Source: Plasmodium malariae
Taxonomy: Eukaryota; Apicomplexa; Aconoidasida; Haemosporida; Plasmodiidae
Assembly: GCF_900090045.1 (NCBI RefSeq)
Contig: NC_041776.1
Coordinates: forward strand, 62,001-126,000
DNA length: 64,000 bases
Direction: 5' to 3'
The position numbers and the translations under genes were made by a program. Positions 37,524 to 50,100 of the stretch are shown here, in pieces. The stretch's first letter is position 1, and each line of letters begins with the position of its first letter. The notes below the pieces were generated by a model. It saw nothing but the letters and a program-made list of their open reading frames with translations. It searched no databases and had not been told where the DNA came from.

Positions 37524-38344
37524 CGTATATTACATCGCCTTTATATTTATTTATCTCACAACGGAAATAAGAATACTTTAAAAATTTATTTCAATGGAGT
37601 TGTAAAATTAAATTTTTTCTACACCATAAGAGATTACATTTTTTAATTTATAAGATATATATATTTTTTTTTATTATTATTTTATGCACTCTCCAAAAAT
37701 ATATATAATAGTACATTAAAAAAAAAGGGGCCCGTTGTCATTAACGAAATTTTTTGTTCTAAACATTCAAAAGGGATTCACAAGGTAAATAATAAGTTTA
37801 TATGTTTGTATAAAATTTTATATATATATATATATATATATGCGTATGTGTTGTAGAAGTGGTAATTTACTCATTAAATATTAAAAAAAAAAAAAAAAAA
37901 AAATTTCTCTCAAAATTGTTACTATAATTTATTGTAATATTATACATAAGACGTATACCATTGTCCTAAATGGGGAATATACCTCTAGAAAAATTAAAAA
38001 ATACAAATATATAAAAATAAGAATAGAATAAGAATAAAATAAGAATAAAATAAAACTTTCTTTTTTAATATTTTTTTTTTCACTATAATGTTTCATTTTA
38101 TGTATCACATCTTTATGCTTTATGTACGTTAACGTAGGTACATAGATAATATATGATTATTTTACCAAAAAAAAATCGATGTACATACAGGTTGATAAAA
38201 ATATAGTATAGATCAGTAGTAGTAATACTGGAAGAAGAACTAGAACGAGAAGTAGGAGTAATAGCTGTAGTAATTGCAGTGTAGCAGAAGCAGTAGTTCG
38301 AGCACCCTCGGTAACAGTAGAAGTAGTAATAATATATATTCAAA
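35632..38344. other. Intergenic
   Basis: It contains long T and A runs (35960-35997, 36499-36518, 37211-37229, 37381-37400, 37881-37903) and (TA)n at 36226-36297 and 37495-37520. A degenerate AGN/AAN trinucleotide tract lies just upstream of the next gene (38215-38335). No credible gene. Confidence 0.6.
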
Positions 38345-38641
38345 ATGAATGACTTAAGTGCTCTAGAAGAAATGATTGAGGAACTAAACAATGGATCAAG
38401 TGAAAGGGAATCCAACACACATAACAATGTTAAGGAACATAAACCATCTTATTTGAGTTTAATAGATAATTCACGTTTTCCTGATGACTTCTTACCACTA
38501 ATCATGTTATCATTTGCATTATTTCTAATTCTGGGTTGCAAAATTATTAAATTATTTGATGTACCAGGAAACACACCTCACTTAAAAAGCTTATTTTTAT
38601 TTTTGTGTTTTTATTTATCTTTTTATCAAATGTTAACCTAA
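38345..38641 (+). pseudogene. Orphan first exon of an exported-type gene
   Basis: ATG at 38345 opens a frame whose first 72 codons look exactly like the first exons of the neighbouring genes: an acidic/polar start (MNDLSALEEMIEELNNGSSE), then a hydrophobic segment (FLPLIMLSFALFLILGCKII) and a donor TTTGAT|GTACCA at 38560/38561 in phase 0. The exon would be 216 bp, the length expected for the first exon at 10544-10758 with its missing base allowed for. No second exon follows downstream; stops crowd all frames. Reading through instead gives a 98-residue two-TM protein ending at 38641. I favour a gene that has lost exon 2, but a genuine small membrane protein is possible. Confidence 0.5.
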
Positions 38642-41194
38642 TTAGATGAAAATTATATTTATCTTGAGCATAAAAAAGTTAATATGGTTTAACACCATAT
38701 GTAAATTTTAGGGCATATAATGAGCATATCATATACATAATACATAACCCACAAAAGATAGGGAAAAATAGGCATTTGGGATTGAAGCATAGTAGAAGAA
38801 ACCCATGCAAGTTAATATGACAATCTGTTAATATGTCAATCTGTTAATATGAATTTATGTTAATATGTTAATAACACATGTTGTGTATAGTTATGTATTT
38901 ATCTTTCCTTATATACACACCTACCTTATACACGTTACAGTACAATTTACATTTCTAAAATATATGATCGCAATACAGTACTCTATACATATTTTCATAT
39001 TTATCACATTTAAACAATGGTATATATATATATATATATATATGTACGTATATATATAAGTATTTGTATGTAAAATTTTTTTTTTTTTGTTAGTTCATGG
39101 GAAAATTCTAGCATAACTTTAAACCTCATTTTATTAATATATTGTTAAAACTTCATACTACAATTATTTTTACAGTTACAAAAACGATAATTTTTTTTAC
39201 CTATTATCCTTTACAATTAAGCGAAACCAATATTATTGCACTATATTATTATTGATTATTCTCATTCACATTATTTAACTATTATAAATAAAATTAAATT
39301 AAATTAAATTAATCAAAAAAAAAAAAAAAAAAAAAAAAAAGGACAGTACCTTATAGAGTAGTTGTATTTATCTCATGATAATTTTATGGGACGAAAAGAC
39401 TTGCAATGAATAACTACAAAAATGCAATATTTCGCATATTGTTCCAAAGCGTCAAGAATCAAGTAGTTAAGTAATGGAATTACACAAACGGGAAAAGAAG
39501 TCCTTATATATATGTGCATATATGTATGTATGTATGTATGTATACGTATATACGTTTGTACATACCCATAATAAAGCACATGTACGTATGCTATATAATA
39601 ATAGTCTTACCAATACCACTACTAATTGCACCTTGTACCACTTCTTTTCCACTTATTATTTATATTACATTTTCCTATTTATGTATTTATGTAAAAAAAA
39701 AAAAAAAGAGTTAAATATTATACTTATAATTTATATTCCCCTCTTAATTTTATAGAAATAAAACGGGCATATACACAACGCATCCTTTTCTTAATATTTA
39801 ATGCATCACTTGGATGCATGGAAATATAACTTACAAGAATACCTCATACAAAGTGTATATTATCTGATGTTTCTTTTTTTTTTTTTTTTTTTTGGTATAT
39901 ATATAGAACCTTAATGATAATACACATATATACAAAATAAAACTGTTCATACTTACAAAAATAAATAAAAATACAATTAAAAATACAAATGCATATACAT
40001 ATACATATACAAATATATATATATATGTAAATGAAGTTAAATGTAATAACAGTAATTGCTATTGTAGTATAATCCGAACTACATATCAAATTGTTTATTA
40101 CACATTCAAAATATATTTTAATTCAAAAAATAAAAATAGGAGTACCATACATTTGTTAACAGCTTTTGTTTTCCCTTAGTTTTTCAATAACTTTTCATTT
40201 CATTTAAAAACAATAAATTAAAAAATAGCATAATATATATATATATATATAAACACTCATATGTAGGTGTATATATACATACGTACATATATGCATACGT
40301 AGATACATGTTAATGTAAAGTTACACTGGTATAAATAGAACATCCGCGTTCTGAACACTGTATACAACAGTCAACCTCATATTATATACATATATATAAG
40401 CTGGAGTAAATAACAAAACTGAGTTTAATAAAAAAATATATATTTAAAAAACTACCATATTATTAACTTAAAAGTAGCGCTAACAGCAAAAGAAATAGTA
40501 ATAGTAACAGTAACAGTAATGGTAGTAAAGCTGACAACCATATTACTATTATTACATGTTTTAATATAAATCGTTTTTAATCTAAAATATTAATTATAAT
40601 TTTTCGCTATTTTCCTTCCTTTTTAAACCGTTAAATGTTCGTTGTAATAAATAAGACGTAATATTTTTTATGCTAATATAATAACATATTTTAATTAATT
40701 CAATACCCTCATTAAGGGGGGAAAAAATGCGTTGCCCATAGTTGTAGTTATATAAAAAGTCAAAATAAAAAGAAAAATACATACAAGTATTTATCTTCTA
40801 TATATTTATATAAATATATATTATTTTATATATTTTTATGATTAAATATAATATAATAATATATACTAAAAAAAAAAAAAAAATAGAACATTTTTTTTCA
40901 TTTTAGGTATGCAATTTTTAATCGTAACAATGCACTCTATATATTACTAATAACTATCTATATCCTTACGATGTTGTTATGTGTTTTAATTTATATTCTA
41001 TGTAAAAAGAAAATTATATACTATATAATTTATTTTAATATATACATATATATATATATTTTTTTTTTTTTACTTAAAACATTTTAGAAATTATTCCTTT
41101 TAATGTGATAATAATATTTATAAAGAGAGAAAAAAAAAAAAAAAAAAAACTATTTAATTAAAAAAATGCATTGGCTTTAAAACAGAATAATGCA

Positions 41195-41247
<53 letters not shown>

Positions 41248-41714
41248 GAATAGAAAGAAAAGAAAAGAAAAGAACTGTTTTTTTTGTATATTATATAACT
41301 ATAAACCATTAATATTTTATTACTTCTATTTCATAATATATATATATATATATATATATATGTCATAATATATATAAAGCAAATTAATAAGTGCAATAGC
41401 ACTTCTATTGAACGAAAAAGCAAATTTTTGACAACAGTATACAATATTATTTTATGCTCTTCAGTTGCTTATATATTTTTAAGCTAATATTTATTTTTTG
41501 CAACTATTTTTCTCCGTTTATACATATATATGTACATATGTTGTATGTATAGGGTAAAAATATATTAATTAATATAACGTTAAAAATTGAAATTGTTAAT
41601 GCATTTACACAATACCATATAGAGAGAAAAAAAAAAATAAATAAATAAAATATAATAAAATAATTACAGTATTAACATTTTGCTTTTTAATTTTAAAAAT
41701 ATAACTTTAAGACC
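38642..41714. other. Intergenic
   Basis: It contains ATCTGTTAATATG repeats (38820-38870), A runs at 39316-39340, 41127-41149 and 41201-41227 with AAAAG repeats after the last, (TA)n tracts, and ANY-trinucleotide tracts at 40025-40070 and 40490-40560. No supportable gene. Confidence 0.55.
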
Positions 41715-42754
41715 ATGGCACGTTGTAGCGAATCAACTGCTGTTCAACCTCCAAGGTCATCACTTAACTGTAAAGCAGTATGTAAACATGTCGTTACAAA
41801 TACACCTGGGTGTAATCAAACAAACTCTAATGAAAACATAAATTTAACGAAATATATACTACGTAATAAAAAGATTTTTATAATATCCATGTGCACACTT
41901 TTATGTATTGCCCTACTAGTAAGACATAGTTGAAATTGTAAAAGAACACATAATAAAAAAGTTATACCCACATATGTACGCACATGCACATATGTATATA
42001 TATACGTATGAGCATTATGAGTGCCCTTTTCCCGCAACATTTTAAATTATTTACTGACTCTTTAGTTTTGTAAAAATTGTCAACATCTTATTATAATATT
42101 AAATTTTGTTTTCAAACGTTATAGAATATGTTTATTCCTAAAAATGATGAAGTCTTAAATTTACAATTAAATAGAAGAAGATACTCAAGGTCATTAGCTG
42201 GAGAAATGGAAACTCATTCATTAATGAGTAGTAATTTAGTACGTGACAGTTATGCGGTAGATGAAAATGAAAATGATAATCTGTGTTTCCTTACTCATGA
42301 TGAAGTAGAATCCTTTATTAACGGTTCAGATGTTTATATATTTTTAACAGATGATATAAAGGATAAAATAAAAGATGCAGTTAATTCTAAAACAAAAAAA
42401 AACGTGTTCTCTAACATTTTTTATGGTTTATGTGAGCTACATAATAAAAAATATATTAAGGTGGCGGATCTTATGTATCAGAAGGTTATGATGTTATCTA
42501 ATAATCTTAACATACCAAAAAAAGAACAATTAAAATGTTGGTATTTTGTATATGATGTACTTATTAAAAAATTGTTTAGATTTGACAATGATAACCGTTC
42601 TGCTTTTAAAGGTTTTATGCGTAAAAAACCTTCTAATGAGGAATTTACAAAATTCATAAAAGAAAGACTTTATTTGTTCAATGAGTTTTCTAGAGATACA
42701 ATTTTTATGGCCTTTAATAAATTGCAAGAGCAGTTTGAAAAATTTGTTTCATAA
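41715..42754 (+). CDS. RAD-like PHIST exported protein
   Basis: Exon 1 (41715-41918, 68 codons) is cysteine-containing, has a hydrophobic end (IFIISMCTLLCIALL) and stops at CTA|GTAAGA. Exon 2 (42125-42754) follows AACGTTATAG in phase 0, giving 277 residues. RSLAGE (residues 90-95) is at the PEXEL position with G at position 5. From about residue 118 the sequence follows the pattern of PHIST/RAD (Pv-fam-e-like) domains as I know it: an LTxDEV start, FINGS, HNKKY, LNIPKKEQLKCWYFVYDVLI, then EEFTKFIKERLYLF. Such proteins are exported to the host red cell. A separate short frame just over the donor (to 41933) is only intron read-through. The gene is intact. Confidence 0.78.
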
Positions 42755-42949
42755 ATTTGATTTTTAAATAAACATTCCCAAAAAAAAAAAAAAAATAAAA
42801 CGCATGTGAACATATGTTATAATGAACAAAACATAAAAAGAGCTTATACTCAAAAAAATATCTTTTTCGATATTTTAAAGGATAAAAACAGAGCAGCAGA
42901 AGTAGAAATGAAATATATAATAAAATTCATCTGACAAAATAAAGATTTG

Positions 42950-42981
<32 letters not shown>

Positions 42982-44998
42982 AAAATTAATATGTAAAATA
43001 AAGTGTAAAATATTATTTTCTTACAAAGACACAATTATTTAACATAATATGGTATGAGGCTTATTTTTTACTATTAATGATTTTGCATTATTTTTTATTT
43101 TTTTTGGACGCATAATATTTAATGAAATTAAATTTTTCATGTATATTTTTCTGTTACACTTTTAAATTATACATTTCCCTTTTTAATAAATTTATGTTTT
43201 TTGACTTTACATTTTATTGGTTTTGTATTATTATATATACATATAAATTATCATATTTTAACAAATAATAATAATAAAATGTATGAAGTACCAACGTAAA
43301 CAACACAAATCAACATAATAATGGTAGCCAAATTGAGTTTCTTATCAACCCTTGATATATTTATATATTTTAATTCATTATTTCCATATATAAAAGATTA
43401 ATTATTCTTAGACGCTCCAAAAAAAAATTCTTGTATGTTCATAATTATTAATAAAATTTTAAAAATATTTATATATTAAAAAGTACATAATTTGTTTTTT
43501 TTTGTTTTTTTGTTTTTTTGTTTTTTTGTTTTTTTTTTGTTTTTTTCGTTCATTAATTTTTTAAGTGTCCCCAAACTTATTATCTCTCAATAATTGTTCT
43601 CAAGTACTAATTATTAAAATAAAAATAAACTTATTTATTGCCATCCATTAAGATGAAAAAATGTATTTTTAGTTGAATATAAAAAAATATGGCAATATTG
43701 TACATTTAAATTCAATATCTCATTTTGTTTTCACAGCATGATAAATATATATATATATATATATAATGAGTTTAAAAATTGTGTGTGCAAACCAACTTTT
43801 TGAATATTAATATATTTTTTTTTTAATTAAATTTGTCTGCCTTATTCAATTAGTTCTCCCTTATATTTTTTATAAATTTTGAAGCTGGAAAAAAATATTA
43901 TTTTTATGAACAAAATATATGTAAAAAAAAAAAAAAAAATATAGCTTTCTCTTTATACATATCCCCATATTGTACATTCCTGAAGCTAGCTTACATTCAC
44001 ACTGGATTATATATGTATGCATATATTATATGCATATTTGACCAAATGTGCTGTAATAGTTTATTGCACACTCTCCAGTTAAATTTTCAGGATTTTTTTA
44101 AATTTACTTCATAACATATTTTTACGTATTACGAACAGCACAATATTATGCGTTTATATATAAACAAATACAAACATATTACTATATATGCATATATACT
44201 CATATATTAATTATTAAAACTTATACACATTCATAGATATACAAATTTATTAAAAGAATATGAATTTTTTATAAAATAAAATGAACTAGCCTTCGTTATT
44301 CCACTTTATAAAAAAAAAAAAAAAAAAACGCCAAATAAAGCTTTTTACACATATATATTTAACAATTTATGTGAGCATTACTAGCGTGCTGCTCTTATAC
44401 CATACAGACATTTATACATATATACATACATATGTACACACATACATACATATGTACACACATACATACATATGTACACACATACATACATATGTACACA
44501 CATACATACATATGTACACACATACATACATATGTACACACATACATACATATGGACACACATACATACATATATGCATGTACGTTTATATAATTACCGT
44601 ATATATAGAGTACAAAAAAAAAAAAAAACAATTTAACGAATTCCTTACCAAAAAAAAAATTCACTGTACTTATATATAGGAAAACCTCATTTAAAAATTT
44701 ACCATTTTGTTATATAATAATAAATTAAAGCTCGAAAAAAAAAAAAAAAAAAAAAAAAAAACTGCATTGCACAACAAAAATTCGTATTAAAAGCTTTTAT
44801 ATGTACACAAGACGACTTATCCAAATTGAATATATAACACGTATATATAATATATAAAAAAAATTTATATTTTAAAATTGCAAGACTTATACTTTTTTAT
44901 AATACCATAGTTACGTTAGAACTATATATACATAGTATACATATTTTTACTCAAAACAAATGTTATCCAACCAGTTGAGTTGAACCTAAATAAAATGA
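42755..44998. other. Intergenic with 20-bp repeat array
   Basis: It contains A runs at 42780-42795 and 42951-42978, a run of GTTTTTTT units (43494-43546), and a 20-bp minisatellite (44417-44575). No gene called. Confidence 0.6.
44417..44575. repeat. 20-bp minisatellite
   Basis: Eight tandem copies of CACATACATACATATGTACA with almost no divergence, the last reading ATATGGACA. Long open frames on both strands (YIHTYVHT; CMYVCTYVCM) are repeat artefacts. Confidence 0.9.
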
Positions 44999-45187
44999 AC
45001 AAGTTTACTCTTATGTTTGCTGCACCCAGAGGTTGTTAAGTCACAAACAGGAAAAATTCTTTTTGTTTTTTTCACGCTGTATTACAGTAGTGAATATAAC
45101 ATAAAAATAAATATATACACAACACCAAGCAACAACAAGTGTGTAAATAAATTATATATTCATTGTGTGTATTTAGAAAAAATGTAA
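44999..45187 (+). pseudogene. Possible gene relic, copy 1
   Basis: An open frame of 62 residues without ATG, TSLLLCLLHPEVVKSQTGKI then LFVFFTLYYSSEYNIKINIY, ends in TAA. It is not built on repeats. Its opening (SLLLCLLHPEVVKS) resembles that of the frame at 45387 (SLPSCSQHPTENKV). No partner exon was found. It may be chance. Confidence 0.25.
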
Positions 45188-45386
45188 TTTTTTTCTGAAG
45201 TAAATATTTAATAACTTAAAAATGTATCAAAAGCATAATCACACGTAAATAGATAGATACAATAAAATTCATGTTAATAAAAAACACATGTTTCATTTAT
45301 TTCATACAATTATTATATTGCAACTATTTAATGTAATTTTAAGAGTAACTTTAAAAATGGGGGGGATAAGCCACAACAGACTCTAA

Positions 45387-45548
45387 AACAAAAGTTTACC
45401 TTCATGTTCACAACACCCCACGGAAAATAAAGTCATCTACAATTTGTACAATTATTCCATGTTCTTAAGGAACTATTTCCTAGTTCATATATCACAAAGC
45501 TCAACAAAAAGGTCATATAATTATTTAGGTACCCCGGATGGAATATAC

Positions 45549-45549
<1 letters not shown>
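45387..45549 (+). pseudogene. Possible gene relic, copy 2
   Basis: An open frame after TAA reads SLPSCSQHPTENKVIYNLYN, then FLRNYFLVHISQSSTKRSYN and YLGTPDGIY, and then enters (TA)n. GTATAT at 45550 could be a donor. The start resembles the frame at 44999, at both DNA and protein level, suggesting an old local duplication. No family recognised. Confidence 0.28.
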
Positions 45550-45584
<35 letters not shown>

Positions 45585-47146
45585 AACTATCCATTTCCCC
45601 TTAAATGAAAAAAAAAAAAGGAAAAACGAAGGTATATTTCTCGTTTTTCTCAATAAACTGCTTTATCGTTATTATCGTACCTTTCCATTGTTTCTTTTGA
45701 AAAGGACAAAAAAGAACTCTCATAGGTTTTCTACCTCCCCCGCCTTAGATTTTTCCCTTTGTAATCTGCCTGACCCTAACTATTTTTCACGTACCATTTA
45801 ATTGATTATTAATTTATCATTCCTTTGCACTATTTTATCCTTCCCTCATGGCTTTTATTTTCTCTCCATCAACTACACGCATTTAACCATAATCCTCGTA
45901 AATTATGAATTCAAAACCACGGACCTTTCACCCAATCATAAGGGGTATATCCATTATTCGCAGAAATGTCTATTTATTTAAACAAAGTAAAAAAAAGTAT
46001 TAATAATTTTTTAAATTTTTTGTTTTAATTTTTATCTTATTAAACAAAATACAGAAATAATGGAAAGAAATGAAACATCCTACAAATTTATTTAAAAAAA
46101 AAAAAAAATAATAAGCACCTCATTGTTGTTTATATAGTAGTATTTGTATATACACACTACAAAAACATGTGTAATAATATATAGTACATAAAAATAAAAC
46201 TGCCAGATTATCTGCCAAATAAAAAAAATTCTCCCAAACATGTAAAAACAGAAAAAACAAACAAATGGACACGCAGAAAAATAAAGCTCTTATATATGTG
46301 AATACCCTTTTATTGTGTTTCATGAACCATCCGGAGGAACAGCTGAATTTTGTATGCGAACATTATTATCTATAAAAATTAGCACTCATATTTTTATTTT
46401 ATATTATCTTATCATGTGTGCGCAAAACTGCATAATTTGAAATTACTACATATTGTAACTGATAAACTAAGAAAAAAAAAAATTGTTTTTTTGATGCTTA
46501 TTACTCATATTATGCAAAATAAAAACTGATAATATAAAATAAACTTTCCTTTTAAAGTTAACAATAGTTAAATACAAAACTTCATAGTTCTTTTCACGCA
46601 AAAAACATGTTGTATTATACATTTACATACATGTACAATATCAATATATAAGTGTAATAATAGGCCAAGAATTACTATGTATTTATTTTGGCACATTTAT
46701 AATTTTCGTTATAATGACCCATTTATTCGTATGATTATTATTCATATTTAATGAGTTTTAAGAACTATTCTTTTTTGTTAGATTAATATATAGTAACAGA
46801 GAAGAATAAATGAAAACAAAAGAGAATAGAACAAAAAAAAAAAAAAAAAAAAAGAGAGGGACAAGGAGAAAAAACTATATCTTTTAAGCCCATAACATTT
46901 GAAAGGTACAAAAAATTATAATTCATTTTATTTGTTCATTATGGAAATGGAATGGACACTAAACGAAAGTGATAAATAAATATATATACATATATATAAA
47001 TGTATACATGTATATATATATATGTATGTATATATGCAAATCATACGATTACAAGATTATTTTTAACATAGTGAAAATTTGCAAACGGCACATACTATTA
47101 TATATATATATATATAATATATTTGCACATGGATAAAACTCCTTCA
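45550..47146. other. Transition zone downstream of the ABC transporter
   Basis: A 64-codon frame lies at 45610-45801 after an A run, partly C-rich (SHRFSTSPALDFSLCNLPDP), and could be another relic. The rest is A/T-rich with an A run at 46834-46852 and TA tracts at 46981-47035 and 47100-47116. This is where subtelomere-like sequence gives way to the core chromosome. Confidence 0.45.
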
Positions 47147-50100
47147 TCAACAGTCTTTCTCTAATAAGTCCGCTAATTCCGATTGCGTTTTTATATCTTT
47201 ACAACTACAGCGATAAGTGATTTCCCCGTTTTTTAACACATATATAAAATCACAACAAGACAATGTATTAGTGTCATGAGAAATAATCAAAACTGTGTTA
47301 TTTGGAAAATAATTTCTTATAATGTAATTGAATGGTTTTGCGTTACTATTCAAAAAATGATTAAAATACGAATCAATATTATTAAAAGCGAAAGTAGGAA
47401 TTTCATCAATTAATATAAATTTATATTTATTCCTATTCAAATAAAGTCGAACTAACGAAAGATACCGTATGCAACCATCCGTTAAAGGAATAGTATTACT
47501 TAAAGCGTCTATCTTTTCTTTCCTTTTTTTTTTTTCTTTTTTTCTTGTCTCATTAACTACATTCTCCTCCTTTTTTATATATATATATTTATCCAAATCG
47601 TTGATACTTAAATTTATACCAATTAAATTGAAAGATTCAACAATTTCTTTATCTGTAAAATTTTTATATGGATCAATAAATGTTCTTACATTCCAATTAT
47701 GAAAAACAAAAGAAGATTGTGGTAATACACTAATTATACTATTTTTCTCCTTTCTATGAATAGTTCTAATATCTCTACCTTCTATTGTTATTTTTCCACT
47801 ATTAATATCAATTAATCCTAGAATACATAAAATAATTGTGCTTTTTCCTGACCCCGATTTACCTACTATACCAATTTTTTGATTTTTCAAAGCATAAAGA
47901 TTAATATTTTTTAATGATGGTTCTTCATCTATATAACAGTATTTACAATTGTTTTTGTCTAAAAGGAATTTTTTCTTATAACTAACAAACACATTTTCAA
48001 AATAAATACCATACTTTTCTTTTGATTCATCCACATAAGCGGGGATATTAATGATAGGTAAAGATGAATCCTCATCTGAATTGGATATATTTTTCACTTC
48101 ATTTTGCCCATCCACTTCAATTTTTACTACATTTTTTCTTTTCTCATTACATTTTGCCACTAGTTCTTTTTCTTTATCTAAACAGCTCTTCTCATTAGGC
48201 AATTCTGAGAATTCTTCTAATCTTTGCACACAACACATCTCTTTCTCCACAAAAGTGTAGTCAGACAACAAAATTTTTGTAAGGATCCCAAGTCTAGATG
48301 AAAATGTTATACAATATCCAACTGTACTTATAAGTTTCTCGTCATTTTTTTCTCCTGGTTGCTTATTTTTTCCATTAAAAAATATTTGAGGATGCATAAT
48401 GAAGTAAGTAGTCAATATTAGAACGATCAGCCTAATATAAAAAGATGCCCATATAGTTATTGCCCACTTTAAAAGGTAGTAATTTCTGAGTGTGTCTACA
48501 TAATGTGCATAAACACTTAAATAGTAAGAATTTTTTTCATATAAATTAATTATATTTTTCCCTAATATAGTATTACTATATATATTACATAATGGGGAAT
48601 GACACCTTAAGTAACCCCTTTGAGCTTCTTTACATCCCTCGGAATATTTTTTAAAAACAAAAAAATAAATTAAAAAAACAATTAAAGGAAATATAATAAC
48701 AGAATCTTTCATCATAAAAAATAATAAAATTACTGAAAAAAAAAGTCTAAAAAAAAGAAATATAACTTTATAAATTCTCTTTAAAAATCCATTATCTAAT
48801 GAATATATATCAGTAACAAACCTATTTATAATATTTCCTAAATTACTATTATAATATATATATATAGGTGCGCGTAGAATACAATTTAAAACATCCGTGT
48901 GCACTTTCACCGCTGACGTTACTGTACCATAGATTATAAACATGAAGCAAAAAAAAGATGCTATTACTGATATTATTGGTAGGATCACAAATAATTTTAG
49001 ATACTTAGCTTGCTGTTGTAGAATTTCATTAGAATGTTTTTTATCATTTCTTGAAATTATACTAATCATACTTAAAATGAAAAATTTTATTTCATCTGTG
49101 AATATAGATATAAACATAAAAATTAGTATATACAATAGTACAACATACCCAACTTTTCTAAAGTACCATGTGTACGTTTTTAATTGTATGTTTCCTTTAA
49201 AAATTGAATCTTCATCACTATCAGAAGCACCAGAAGGGGTTACAGAATCATTATATCTAAATTCTAGTGATGTACTTTTCTTAACATTTCGATTTTCATG
49301 TATATAATATTGTTCTCCTACCAATTTTTTAATATTATCACTATTCAACTTTTTATTCATATTAAAAATGTAGGTATTTTTTAAATACAACGAATTGAAT
49401 GAACAACTTTTTTTCGATTCTACATCACTAACATTATTTATTGTAAAGGAATCATTTTCATTTATCCCTTTTAATGGTATAATACTACATTTTGCATACT
49501 CTGTTTCATTATGTTTTTTATTGCACTCTTCTGTTTCATCACCCAACTTCAATTTTGTGTAAGCTATATTTATTTCTGTTTTATTGAAATTATTTTCCTT
49601 TTTCATGTTTATATTGTTTCTTTCTATGTATTCTGATATACTTCCTCTATATTTTAGTGTTTCACTCTCCAACTCGTAAATATCTACCGTATACTGAATG
49701 TTGTCAATAATGTCATTAGTTAAAAAGTTCGAAAATGTGCTTTCATTCATAGAAACAACAAAACTACAACAATCTTTAAAACTTTTGTTTTCCTCTTTGC
49801 AAAATAAATTATAAAAAATATTTTTAGATATGGCTGGGTCTAAAGATGTAAACACATCATCAAGTAAATATAAATAGAAAATATTTTTCTCTATTAAGTA
49901 GGTTTTCATTGAGTGTTCACTGAATGGAACGATGTGGTTAAGAAAGGTGCACTCATCATTTAAATCATTTAAAAATTCATTTGCACTGATTTCCTTTTTA
50001 ATACTTTTATTTACATATATATCTTTTTCACAACAAACACTAAATTTATACATATGCATGTAGTGATGATACAAAGCTCGAGCTAAAGAAATTCTTACCC

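Noticed and set aside
44371..44679. YIHT-repeat protein on plus and CMYVCTY on minus
   Set aside because: Readings of a 20-bp minisatellite.
48942..49307. 121-residue plus-strand frame inside the transporter
   Set aside because: Antisense shadow of the MRP coding sequence.
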